From assembly GCA_032871835.1 (NCBI GenBank), contig CM065298.1, forward strand, positions 10,837,596 to 10,901,595: DNA of 64,000 bases, in the 5' to 3' direction. The notes under the pieces are model-generated. The model made no database searches. It was not told the DNA's origin and worked only from the letters and a program-made list of their open reading frames with translations. A program made the translations under genes and the position numbers. Below are positions 52,880-63,775 of the stretch, in pieces (positions within the stretch are counted from its first letter, which is position 1; the number at the start of each line of letters is the position of its first letter). The stretch is from Dipteronia dyeriana (taxonomy: Eukaryota > Streptophyta > Magnoliopsida > Sapindales > Sapindaceae).

Positions 52880-55800
52880 ATGGTTCAACAGTCAGCTATT
52901 CCTTGGCTCATCCTCACAGACCAACATAAATACAAATATGACTCAGCCACGAGTCAATTTCATTCAAACTTCTGGGTATTTAGCTACCCCTGAGAGTGTC
53001 AATGATCCAGCTTGGTACGTCGATAGCATGGCAACTAACCATATCACCTCAGACCTCAACAATCTCTCATTGAGATCAAAATATTAAGGTACAAATAAAC
53101 TTGTTGTAGGGAATGATGATCATCTTAATATTTCTAGTTTATGTAGTACTTTGATTAAGTTACGTACTCATCCTACACAGATATTACAACTCAAGGATAT
53201 TTTTCATGTTCCCAAAATAACAAAGAATTGAGATCAAAATATTAAGGTACAAATAAACTTGTTGTAGGGAATAATGATCAACTTAATATTTCTAGTATAT
53301 GTAGTACTTTGATTAAGTTACATACTCATCCTACACAAATATTACAACTCAAGAATATTTTGCATGTTCCCAAAATAACAAAGAATTTACTTAGTATCTC
53401 TAAGTTCACACGTGATAACAAAGTCATTGATGAATTTTATCATGATCAATGTGTGATAAAGGATCTCCAAACGAGGAAGGTTTTGCTTCGAGAAGCTCTT
53501 AAAGATGGTCTATATTGCTTGGAGCTGGCTAGTGTCTCTAATTCACAAAGTTTTGGGCACATCCGTGGCAAAAAAATTGGGTCATCAGATGTTTCAACTC
53601 ATTTCTCTGTACAAAATAAGACTAGCCGTGGACAAGTGTTAAACTCCAAGTCACAGCAAGCACTTTTAGCTGATATGAATGCCAATGTTCAGCATGCTAA
53701 ATTGAGGCACCCTGCTCCTCTAATACTTCAAAAAATATTGAATAAGATTCATTTTACTAATAAGTTTCATGTTCCTCAATTTTGTGACTTTGTAAGCTTA
53801 GGAAATGTCATAGATTGCCTTTTACAAAAGTAGATATTACTGCATCATCTCCTCTTGAGCTCATTTACTATGACATTTGGGTTTATCTCCTATGCTTTCT
53901 ACAGAGGGTTTTAGATACTACATTTTTTTCATCGATGCACATGCACGGTTTACATGGCTGTTTCCTTTGAAGTTAAAGTCTGAAGCACTTGAGGTGTTTA
54001 AAAAGTTTCAAAGGAATGTTGAGTACAATTTGATAGAAAAATTAAGAGTATTCACAATGACATGGGTGGAGAGTACATTGGTTTTTCCTTTTATCTTGCT
54101 CAACAGGGAATACAAGTTAGGATGATTTGTTGTCACACTCACCAACAAAATAGGGTAGCCGAGAGGAAACACATACATGTTGTAGAGACTGGTCTGACTC
54201 TTTTGGCTCATGCCAACATGCCATTAAAATTCTGGTATGAGGTCTTTAGCACTGCTGTGTTTCTCATAAATAACATGCCAATTTCATTCTTTAAGTTTAT
54301 CTCTCCTTTTGAGAAACTATACAACAAGAAACCAAACTATAATTTCTTCAAGACATTTGGTTGCAACTGTTTCCCGTATCTCAAAGATTACTCTAAAACA
54401 ATGTTCAACTTCAAAACAACAAAATGTCTCTTCATTAGGTATAGTCAATTGCACAAAGGGTATAAGTGCTTACACCCATCATGAAGGATTTATTTTTTCA
54501 AGACATGTAGAGTTTAATGAGCTGGAATTTCCTTTTGTGTCGCTCTTTCTAGCATAAAGTTGCTCACAGGTTACCTCTACAACACAAAGTGTTCCTTTAT
54601 CTAATATGCAAAAGGTACTGTCACATATGCAAGCGTTTTCCAGAAATGGCAATCCTCCGAATAATGTCAGTTCTTCTCAATAATTAAGACAACAACATTA
54701 TCCTTTATCACCTCAAGCTAATCCATATCCACAAGCAATGAGGGTCTATCAAATTTGTCCTTTATCGGCTACTGATAGGTCATTTTCAGACTTGGTTAAC
54801 TCCTCAATCTCTGATATCTTGTTTGCTTCTAATAATTCTATTGCTTCAGCTCAACATTTTCCAAGATCAGAAAGTGGGATTGTCAAGCCTCACATTTTCT
54901 CTTATTTTTCCAATAGTTTTTTTAGTTGAAACTGATCCTACATCAACTAAGACAGCCATTCAAGATCCTAGGTGGTTTAAAGCTATGTAGGAGGAATTCA
55001 ATGCTTTACAAGCTAATAAGACATGGTTTCTTGTTCCTTTTACAGAAAACATGAACGCAGTTGGTTGTAAATGGATGTTTAGGAATAAATACAAGCAAGA
55101 TGGGAGTCTATTAAAGCATGAAGCTCGTTTGGTGGCCAAAGGGTTTCACCAAACTCCTGGCTTGGATTTTTTGGATACTTTCAGCCCTGTAATTAAGGCA
55201 TCCACTATTAGAGTCATATTCACTATAGCCGTTTCTAATGGGTGGAACATTAAGCAAATTGAAATAATGCCTCATTGAATGATGATCTAAATGAGCTAGT
55301 GTACATGTCTATAATGCAAGCGTTTCATTGATTCCTCTAAGCCTAATCATGTGTGCAAGTTGCATAAGTCCTTGCATGGACTTAAACAAACACCAAGGAA
55401 CTGGTTTCACAAGCTTCAAACAACCATATTATCATGGGGATTTATCAATTCTTGGTTTGACACTTCTTTGTTTACAAAGTTCAATGGTTCAGCTGCTTAT
55501 TTTTGTTGGTTTACGTTGATGACATTCTAATAACAGGTAATAGTCACGTTCTTATCAGGACTCTTCACAACACTTTTGTATTAAAGACTCTTGGCTCTGT
55601 AAATTATTTCCTAAGATGGTACAAGACTCTACTTGACTCAAGCCAAATATATCACAGACCTGCTACAAAAAAACTAATATGGCTGATTCAAATACCTATG
55701 ATACACCAGTTTCAGCTGGGATAAAACTGTCTTGTTCAGATGGTGTTGTTTTTTATAATCTTATACTATATAGAAACACAATTGGTGCTTTTCAATACCT

Positions 55801-56440
55801 CACTAACACTAGACCAGATATTCCCTTCATAGTCAACAAACTTATTCAATTTCTTGTGGCTCCAACAATGACACATTGGCAAACTTGCAAGAGAGTGCTA
55901 CGTTACTTGAAAGGGGCTCCTTACCTTGGCATACACTTTAAGCCATCCTTGCATCTATCTCTTGAGGCTTTTACTGATGCGAATTGGACTGGCTGCATTA
56001 ATGATCGAAGATCAACTAGTGGCAACTGTGTTTTGCTTGGTGGAAATCTGGTTTCTTAGAGCTCGAGAAAGCAATGAGTAGTTGTAAGATCCAACATAGA
56101 AGCAAATATTGCTCCATGACTCAAGTTACTGTAGAAGTTCTTTGGCTTCGTTCTTTTCTTTATGAGCTGAACATTCCAGTTGACAACGGTTCCATTGTTT
56201 GGTGTGACAACATTGGTGTAAATTCTCTCTCCCAAAATCCTGTCTTTCATCAGCGAACGAAACATATCGATATAGACACTCACTTTATCCGTGAGAAAGT
56301 TGCTTAAGGGGAGATTGACACTCGTTATATTTCGACAGAGCATCAAATGACTGATATCTTCACTAAGAGTTTTACTACAACAAGATTTCGTTTCTTGTGT
56401 TCCAAACTTAACTTGGTGAGTTCTCCCCGGTTTTGTTTAC
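52880..56440 (+). pseudogene. Outer Copia pol (protease, integrase, RT, RNase H)
   Basis: The protease has WYVDSMATNHITSD near 53012, with Met where the DSG glycine is expected. It carries a 158-bp tandem duplication (53071-53386) that also shifts the frame. The integrase zinc region lies near 53700, the core contains FFIDAHARFTW and a NRVAERKH segment near 54160, and the C-terminal part ends near 54484. RT has KWMFRNKYKQDGSLLKHEAR (55070) and an intact YVDDILITGN at about 55508. RNase H has TDANWTGCINDRRSTSG (about 55975), and the tail QMTDIFTKSF lies near 56350. Multiple stops and frameshifts make it inactive. Confidence 0.85.
53071..53386 (+). repeat. 158-bp tandem duplication in Copia protease
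   Basis: TGAGATCAAAATATTAAGGT at 53071 recurs at 53229, and the two copies differ at only a few positions. The first copy ends in AACAAAGAATT and joins directly to the second. Confidence 0.92.
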
Positions 56441-56520
56441 GGGGGCATGATAACCATGGAGATTCTGGTGGAACATGTGATAAACCAACAAGCATGCTGA
56501 GTATAAAGAAGCAAGCTAAA

Positions 56521-57009
56521 TGTCACATGGTTAAAGTTTACGCAGCTAACCCGTGCGGCACTTAGACAATTTCTGGGCGAGATTGCTAAGTAAGCCTTGC
56601 TTGATCACTCTCAAAGGCTAGAGAGACTAGAGAAAGACTAGAAGAGCTTTGTAGGAAAATCAGGCAACGCGTATTGCTATGAGAAAGCTTTACAATGCTT
56701 TGAGTATTCTTGGCTTGGATGCCTTACAAATGAGAGGGGTTACCTATTTATAGTGGTTCACCTCCTCAATGAATGTTCTAGACTACTCTAGGAGATTGAG
56801 TCTCCAGAATGTTCTACATGTATCTAGGTTTCTCTACTAGTATTCACAATCCTAGATATTTACAAGAGAGAGTTCTAGAACATTACTAGAGTCTTCCAAG
56901 GATGGCCTTGCTAGATGAGTGGAGAAGACTCTAGAATCTTCCAAGGGCTTGTGCCTAACTTTGAGCTTTGTTTTGGGCTCCTCGGATCAAAATTGGGCGG
57001 GCCGTGACA
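56521..57009 (-). repeat. Chromovirus 3' LTR (left), with TATA box and HSE-like array
   Basis: On the minus strand a CTATAAATAG TATA box lies at 56744-56753. Upstream of it (higher coordinates) are inverted nGAAn units: GAATGTTCTAGAC at 56771, GAATGTTC at 56807, TTCTAGAACATTA at 56873, and GAAGACTCTAGAATCTTC at 56924-56941. Confidence 0.88.
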
Positions 57010-57071
57010 TCCTCTCCCACTTAAGCTCGCGACGTCCCTATCGCGCCTTCATCTTTGTATCTTTGGATTTG

Positions 57072-58330
57072 CTAGGTGAATTGCCAAAGTGTATCCCCTC
57101 GTTCCCAACTTGCTACGCTATCGGGGAGGTTCTTCCATTTCACCAAGTACTCTGTGTAATTTGGAACGCCTCTTCTCCGAATCACCCTGTCCGTCAGTAT
57201 GCACTTCACGTCTTTGTCGAATGCAATGACTATAGCAGTTGGCGCTCGTTTAGACTCTCATCTGCTTGGGTCTTCCATATCTGCATGGTATGGCTTAAGG
57301 AAACTTACATGGAAGACCGGATGGATTTTGAGTCTTGGTGGGAGTTGGACTTGGTAGGAGACCTTGCCCACTCGTTTAATGACAGGAAATGGGCTTTCAT
57401 ATTTTCTCACCAACCCCTTGTGCACTCGGCGTAGTGAATTGAACTGTTGGGGTAGCAGTTTGATAAGCACCAAGTCCCCTTCATTAAACTTCAAGTGTCG
57501 TCTCCTTATATCCGCCCATTTCTTCATTTTCAGGGCGGCTTTGTCTAAGCATGCTCGCGTGATATCGGCTTCTTCGTGCCACTCCCTAGTGAGCTTGTGA
57601 GCCTCGGGGCTCTTTCCTCCATAGGTTGAGGCAATGGCTTGGGGAGTCATTGGTTGTTGCCCCATGACTATCTCGAATGGGCTCTTACCGATAGCCTCAC
57701 TCCTTTGAAGGTTGAAAAAGAACTGGGCAACATCAAGCAACTTTGCCCAATCTTGTTGATGAGCGCTTACGTAGTGCCTTAAGTATAGCTCTAATAGCTC
57801 ATTGAAGCTCTCAGTCTCCCCATCACTTTAGGGATGGAAGCTGGTTGAGAAGTTTAGATCTGTCCTCAACATCTTGAAGAGCTCCGTCCAGAACCTCCTA
57901 GTGAATCGTGGGTCACGATCACTTACTATACTTTACGGAACTCCCAATAGCTTCACAACATGTTTGAGGAAGAGGCGGGCAACTTCCTCGGCTATGCAAT
58001 CCCTAGGGGCAGGAATGAAGGTGGCATACTTACTGATCTGATCTGATCGATTACCACCATGATGCTCCCACACCCTTCGTATTTTGGTAGTGCAGAAATA
58101 AAATCCATAGAGACGCTCTCCCATGGTCTACCAGCTATTAGTAGAGGTTCAAGTAACCCTGCTGGATGTTGTTGTTCAACTTTATCTTGTTGGCAAACTA
58201 GGCAAGTCTGCACATAAGCGTCGACATCATCCCTCATCCTAGGCCAATAGTAGGAGTTTTGGAGGAGCGCTAAGGTGCGTGTCATTCCTGGGTGACCAGC
58301 CCACTTGGAATCATGGCACTCCTTAATGAT
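57072..58330 (-). pseudogene. Chromovirus integrase and chromodomain
   Basis: Zinc-binding region TRTLALLQNSYYWPRM...CLVCQQDK at about 58180-58285. Core residues appear in SVSMDFISALP (58080-58110), IVSDRDPRF (about 57905-57935) and SDGETESFNE (about 57800-57830). GKSPFEIVMGQQ and KIHPVFHVSFLKPYH follow. The chromodomain lies at 57080-57230 (YLVKWKNLPDSVASWE), read through an in-frame stop at about 57257, and the frame ends at a TAG (57072-57074). The chromodomain normally steers integration to marked chromatin. Frameshifts near 57930-58040 and stops inactivate it. Confidence 0.85.
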
Positions 58331-59856
58331 TTCCTTTCATAAGTTCCCCCACTTAGGCACATACACTCTATCTCCGGTGGTGAGGAGGACTCTGTCGTCT
58401 AGACAAAACTGCCTTGTCTTCCCTTCATTGGCTAGCTTGACCAGGTTCTTGGCTAGAGGATCTTGTTGTAGACCTTCCTTGATGCGGGTGATTAGAGTGC
58501 TTCGCGGTTGACTCGCACTCCATGTAGCAAGCTCTGCTTTCCGACTGAGAGCATCGGCCACAACATTGGCCTTACCAGGCTTGTACTCGAGTCGGTAGTC
58601 GAACTCCGCAAGAAAATCTTACCATCGTGCTTGCTTGGGGCTAAGCTTCTTTTGTGTCTGAAAGTAGCTTATGGCAACATTGTCAGTCATTATGATGAAG
58701 GTGGCTCTAAGCAAGTAGTGTCGCCAAACTCTGAGGCAGTGGATGATGGCGGTCATCTTCTTTTCCTGGACAGTGTATCGCCGCTCCATGTCGCTCAACT
58801 TGCGGCTTTCAAAGGCAATTGGGCAGCCTTCCTGCATAAGAACGCCTCCAATAGCAAAGTCTGAGGCATCAGTGTGTACCTCAAATGCCTTGGTGTGATC
58901 AGAGAGGACAAGTACCAGTTCTTCTGAGATGGCCTTCTTCAACTCTTCAAACACAAGCTGGCACTTGTCGGACCATTGCCATGCCCTATCCTTCTTGAGC
59001 ATGTCTGTCAACGGGGCGGCTTTGGCTGAATAGCCTTGAATGAACCACCGATAATAATTGACTACCCCCAGGAAAGATCTCAACCTCTGTACTTTGGTGG
59101 GTGGTTCCCACTCTTGCACTGCCTTCACCTTGGCACCATCCATCATAAGCTTCCCATCCCGTATCCAGTGGCCAAGGAACTCCACCTCTCGTTAGCTGAA
59201 TGAGCACTTCTCCAACTTGACGTAGAGATCATTCTTTCGAAGTACTTGGAAGACTTGCTTGAGGCGTTGGACATGCTCCTCGAGTGTCTGGCTATATACC
59301 ACAATGTCGTCCAAGTACACTACCACGAACCGATATAGGAAATGATGGAAGAATTTGTTCATAAGAGTGCAGAACGTGGCTGGTGCGTTGGTGAGGCCAA
59401 ATGGCATGACTAGGAATTTGAAATCACCATATCTTATCACACATGTCGTTTAGGTTCATCTCCGACCGCGATGCGCACCTGATAGTACCCTGATCGAAGA
59501 TACATCTTGGAGAAGTAGCACACCTTGCCTAGCTGGTCAAAGAGATCGGCTATCAAAGGTATCAGGTACTTGTTCTTGATGGTGATCTTGTTCAAGGCCC
59601 GATAGTCGATGCACATGCGGAGCATCCCATCTTTTTTTTTGAAATATGACCGGAGCACCATATGGGGCTTTAGAGAGCTGAATGTAGCCCGAGTCGAGCA
59701 AGTCTTGAAGTTGCTTACAAAGCTCCTCAAATTCTGGTGGTGCCATGCGATAAGGCGATAAGGCGCCATGGCGGGAGGCTTGGCACTAGGCTCCAACTCA
59801 ATCTGATGATCCACCTCTTGCCTAGGTGGGAGCTTTTTCCGAAGCTCTTTTGGCAT
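58331..59856 (-). pseudogene. Chromovirus reverse transcriptase and RNase H
   Basis: RT starts after [11 protein letters not shown]. It holds [20 protein letters not shown] (about 59560-59620), FGLTNAPATF (about 59390-59420) and an intact YLDDIVVYS (about 59300-59330). RNase H carries HTDASDFAIGGVL near 58850, MTDNVAISYF near 58670, and ADALSRKAEL near 58550. Frameshifts separate the segments at about 59440-59700 and 59190, so no full protein is made. Confidence 0.88.
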
Positions 59857-60186
59857 TACGTCCTTGTATTCTTCAAGAATGTCTCGAACCTCGGTCGGTA
59901 TTGGGTTTGGGGAAGTAATTTGGTCTTCTCCATCGTTAAGCTCCTGGAGGGTGGCTAGGAAGCTAGGATCCTTCTTCAGTCCCCTCTTGAACTACAGGGC
60001 GGACAACACCTCGGACTCTGCCTTGGTTGCGCGTTCCGCTGGGACCATACAAGTTTTGCTCCCATCAAAGACGCTGAAGGAGTTTCCGGCTGGGAAGGGG
60101 AAGACATGCACCTGATCGAAGAACTCCATGCCTAACACCACTTGGAAGTCGTCCATGGGTATGACAGAGAAATCAAGTTTTCCACT

Positions 60187-61627
60187 TCATGTTTCAAGGC
60201 CAACTGGAATAGCCTTGGCAATGCCTGCGATTGGTTTTGCCGGTGAGTTGACAGCCTTGATCGTGCCTCCTCCACTGGTGATATTGAGACTTAGCTTCTT
60301 GACCTCGTCTATAGTACCGACAACTTTGCCATTGATTGAGGCATTTAGGAACATGAGCCCTTTCTTGGTGGGAGTTGACGGGGCATTGTTGCTCTTGAGT
60401 GCACCAAGCTGCCTGAGTGACCCCATGCCTGTCTCGTGTCCTCCGTCTTGACTTTGTTCGTGTTGAGACATTATGGCATTAAGGGTTTTCCGCTTGAGGC
60501 AATCTTTCACCCAATGCGGTCCATCACAAATGAAACAAGGAGACTTAGGCTCAGGAGCTTCGGACTTACCTCCGTTAGGCTTGCGTCTGTCTGTGTTGAA
60601 AGGCTTTCGTTGTCCCTCATCCTTGCGGCCTTGGTTCTTCTGCCCGGATCTGTCTCCCCCACTTTTGCCTTGGGTGGCCTTCTTTTCCTTTGATTGGGTG
60701 GAGTAATCAGTGAGTGCTTCGGCTTCGGCAATAGCGGTGTTTAGGTCTTGCACATATCTCTTTCTAGCTCCACCATTGCCTAATCCTCCATACCATCCAT
60801 GAAGTAGAAGAGCGAATCTTTCTTGGACATGTCTTCTATTTTAAGAGAAAGGGTAGTGAACTCCTTGACGTAGTCCCTAATGCTACCCGTTTGCTTTTGT
60901 CGACGAAGACGGCCTCGGGACTCTTTCTCCGCATTTGAAGAACAGAATTGCCTTTTGAGTTCTTTCTTGAACTCCTCCCATGTAGTGATGGGGTTGATGC
61001 CTTTGCCTATGTCGCCATGTTTACGTCTCCACAATAGCTGAGCGGCATCCAGAAGAAATATGGGTGTGTTTGCGATCTTGGTAGCATCGTCACGAGCACC
61101 CTTGGCCTCAAAATATTGTTCAAGACCAAAAAGGAAGTTTTCGACCTCTGTGGCATTGCAAGTACCATGGTATGTCGCTAGCTTGGGTACTTGGATGGCA
61201 CTCAACGTGCTTGTGCTAGAGGTGGCAGTAAAGCCAACGGTTGGGCTGGTTTTGTGTGTAACCCATTCAGTGCGAACATCAGACACTTCCGCGTGTATAG
61301 CCCGTAACTTTGTAGTTCTACAAAGTTACGGATGTTGCAGAACTCACGTGTGAGGTCCTCTTTGAGTCTCTTTTGGAACTCGTGGATGGTAGACTTGGTT
61401 GCTTGAGTGATTTCACCATAGTCCGCCTCCATATAATCAAGACGGTCAATAACGTCGCTCAAGGTAGATTCCATCCCCGATATGGCTTCCTCCAAGCCAA
61501 CTATCTGATTTTCCAAGGCATCCGTGGATGGACCCTTTGACTTACTCCGCTTGGCATGGGAACATTGCTCATCACGTCCACGCCCTTGCTCTTCCATTAT
61601 AGCAGCAACTTTGTTGTCTGATGCCAT
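60187..61627 (-). pseudogene. Chromovirus gag and protease remnant
   Basis: Starts MASDNKVAAIMEEQGRGRDE at 61627 with a coiled-coil-like stretch. It is interrupted at 61302-61331 by a perfect 14-bp inverted repeat, then continues in other frames with FLFGLEQYFEAKGARD and TTWEEFKKELKRQF (capsid). A stop after MDGMED precedes the CCHC knuckle CFICDGPHWVKDC at about 60515-60553. A protease-like tail follows (LMFLNASINGKVVGTID) in which no DTGA catalytic motif is visible. Confidence 0.82.
61302..61331. repeat. Perfect 30-bp inverted repeat in chromovirus gag
   Basis: CCGTAACTTTGTAG, a TT spacer, then CTACAAAGTTACGG. It lies where the gag frame breaks. Confidence 0.95.
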
Positions 61628-61655
61628 TGCTTCGCGAACTAGTTGTGGTTGCTTA

Positions 61656-61672
61656 ACCAGGCTTTGATACCA
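61656..61672 (-). other. Chromovirus primer-binding site
   Basis: On the minus strand TGGTATCAAAGCCTGG follows the LTR end after two bases, a Met-tRNA-type complement. Confidence 0.85.
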
Positions 61673-61674
61673 AC

Positions 61675-62175
61675 TGTCACGGGGTTAAAGTTTGCACAGC
61701 TAACCCGTGCGGCACTTAGACAATTTCTGGACAAGATTGCTAAGTAAGCCTTGCTTGATCACTCTCAAATGCTAGAGAGACTAGAGAAGGAATAGAAGAG
61801 CTTTGTAGGAAAATAAGACAAAGTGTACTGCTATGAGAAAGCTTTACAATGCTTTGAGTATTCTTGGCTTGGATGCCTTCCAAATGAGAGGAGCTACCTA
61901 TTTATAGTGGTTTACCTCCTCAATGATTGAGTCTCCAGAATGTTCTAGACTACTCTAGGAGATTGAGTCTCCAGAATGTTCTACATGTATCTAGGTTTCT
62001 CTACAAGTATTCACAATCCTAAATATTTACAAGAGAGAGTTCTAGAACGTTACTAGAGTCTTCCAATGATGGCCTTGCTAGATGAGTGGAGAAGACTCTA
62101 GAATCTTCCAAGGGCTTGTGCCTAACTTTGAGCTTTGTTTGGGCTCCTTGGATCAAAATTGGGCGGGTCGTGACA
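61675..62175 (-). repeat. Chromovirus 5' LTR (right)
   Basis: 501 bp, roughly 95% like the left LTR by eye. It has a repeated GAGATTGAGTCTCCAGAATGTT-type stretch at about 61922-61985. It keeps the TATA box (61898-61907) and the HSE-like units (including GAAGACTCTAGAATCTTC at about 62091-62108). Confidence 0.88.
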
Positions 62176-62939
62176 TAAAGCTACTGATAGTCTACACACG
62201 TAAAAACAGAGTGTCAAGCCAAAGTAGAGGAACATAAGGCTACTTGATGATACTCATCTGACATCAGTTGTGCAAGCTTCATTCAGCAAACCAATGTTAA
62301 CAGTGATGGAAGGAAACCGTTAACTAATAGTTTTCATTACAATCTGATTAAGCTTAGAAAGGTTGTCAGACGTTAGTGTAATATTAGTTGCTATTAGTAT
62401 AACTGAAATCTGTTGTCCAATTGTGATTGGCTGAGATTTCAAGAATGCTTTTAAAGTGAGTAAAAAGTAGATTGTATATATTACTAAGGACTCTGAAATA
62501 TCAAGAAATTAATGAAAAACTCAGTACACAAAAAACTTCATCAATGGAGTCTCAGAATCTCATTCACAAGTCTCTGTTTCTTCTTTCTCTTAATATTCTT
62601 TATCATACATCTGTCAAACACCTTTCACTTTTTACAGTCATCGTTGTCGAAGCAACCAGAAGAGATGAGGTTGTCGTCATAGCTCGGAGACGAACCCACC
62701 ATTTGCCGGAGACAAATCCACCATTCTTTTCTCACATTTTAATGCGATTACATGTTAAGAACATGTTTAGGGAACAATAAATGTTGAAATGTATCAATTT
62801 TGAGGGTTGATTGGGTTGAGGTCTGATAGTTTGGATGATTTGGGACTTGATGTTGGAGTTTGTTTTGAAAAAAAAAAAAAAACTCGAAAGCATGAAATCT
62901 TTGACAAACTTGAAATGATTTACGAAAACTTGAAATTAT

Positions 62940-63235
62940 GCTTTAAATCTTATCTAGAAACTTTAAATCTTACCCAGAAACTTGTCAACGTTTCAAGTTC
63001 TTATATAAGATTTCAATTTTTTGAACTGGTGAAATTTGAAATCTTCTGGAAAAAATTTGATTGAAATCTTACCCATAAATTTGAAATCTTACTCAGAAAC
63101 TTATCAACATTTTAAGTCTTTACATAAGATTTTAAGTTTTTGAACCAATGAAACTTGAAATCTTACTCAGAAAATTGTCAACATTTTAAGTTTTTACATA
63201 AGATTTCAAGTTTTCGAACCAGTGAATTTGAAATA
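62940..63235. repeat. Tandem repeat array, about 85-100-bp unit
   Basis: GAAATCTTACTCAGAAACTT..CAACATTTTAAG, then TACATAAGATTT(C/T)AAG and TTTGAACCA(A/G)TGAAA recur about three and a half times. The array lies in the interior of the outer long-TIR element and is non-coding. Confidence 0.8.
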
Positions 63236-63775
63236 TTCTGAAAAAAACGTGAAACTTTATTTCATTCGATTCTTCACAAAAACACACAAAAGTGATGTAA
63301 TAACGTTAAAATCATGTTAAAGTAACTGTTTCGAACTCAATTAATTCTCAAATGGAAGATATTTAGACAACTTAAACCGATTTAGAGCAAATCAGAAAAA
63401 AAATTCATCACTCATTTCTTCAAACCTTCAATCCTACAAATCTTCAAATCATCAAATCTTCAAAGGTGATTCTATGATTCTGTGTTTTCTGTCCTCTAAC
63501 AATGGTGCGATTGTGTTCGATTTGTAGAAAACAAAGAGAAGAACAAATAGAGAAGAAGAAGGTAAAAAAAATAACAAAATAAATTAGAAAATTATTTTGG
63601 GGGTATTTTGGTAATTTATGGATATACATTGATTTGTTTAAAAATAGTTATTAACAATTAAATTTTTGTATGTGGTTAAAAACCAATTTCCTATATTATA
63701 TGTGGTCATTTTTAACAATTTCCACTTTTTAAAACGGAAAACTCACAAAGATGTTTGAACTTATTTAAAATTTAT

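Larger units (their letters stand above)
56521..62175 (-). mobile_element. Chromovirus (Gypsy with chromodomain), minus strand
   Basis: LTRs 56521-57009 and 61675-62175 (TGTCAC...GTGACA). On the minus strand the primer site TGGTATCAAAGCCTGG lies just inside the right LTR (about 61657-61672). A polypurine tract AAGTGGGAGAGGA abuts the left LTR (57011-57023). Gag, protease remnant, RT, RNase H, integrase and a C-terminal chromodomain occur in Gypsy order. The target duplication appears to be TAAA (56517-56520 and 62176-62179). Stops and frameshifts in each domain make it inactive. Confidence 0.92.
48295..62636 (+). mobile_element. Copia retrotransposon interrupted by two further LTR elements
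   Basis: 5' LTR at 48295-48829 (TGATAACC...TTTTACA). The 3' LTR starts at 56448, is split at 56520 by a chromovirus, and ends at 62636. The primer site TGGTATCAGAGCC is at 48830. Gag (48859 onward) is split by a LARD at 48957. Pol domains protease, integrase, RT and RNase H follow in Copia order to about 56440. All frames contain stops. Stripped of inserts the element is about 5.7 kb. Flanking GTGGT and GTCAT do not give a convincing target duplication. Confidence 0.88.
56448..62636 (+). repeat. Outer Copia 3' LTR, split by the chromovirus
   Basis: 56448-56520 (TGATAACCATGGAGATTC...GCAAGCTAAA) continues at 62176 (TAAAGCTACTG...TTTTTACA, ending 62636). TAAA is present on both sides of the insert. 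Confidence 0.88.
48030..63730. mobile_element. Long-TIR element split by a Copia insertion (outer layer of nest 2)
   Basis: AT-rich sequence at 48060-48190 (ATACGAGAATTTAATCATTA, GATATCCATATTTAAATACC, AACAAAAAAAATAAAAAAA) is mirrored, with differences, at 63550-63700 (TTTTTTACC, GTAATTTATGGATATAC and TTAACAATTAAATTTTTGTATG read in reverse). The rest of the element would be 62637-63550, giving about 1.4 kb without the insert, similar to the other long-TIR elements here. The ends are blurred and no target duplication was identified. Confidence 0.45.

Noticed and set aside
56919..60693. Plus-strand open frames of 70-170 codons across the chromovirus
   Set aside because: They are antisense shadows of the minus-strand gag-pol, which has clear domain motifs.
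48290..62641. A 5-bp target duplication for the outer Copia
   Set aside because: The flanks GTGGT and GTCAT agree at only three positions; nearby GTCGT is off by one base from the LTR end, so no claim is made.
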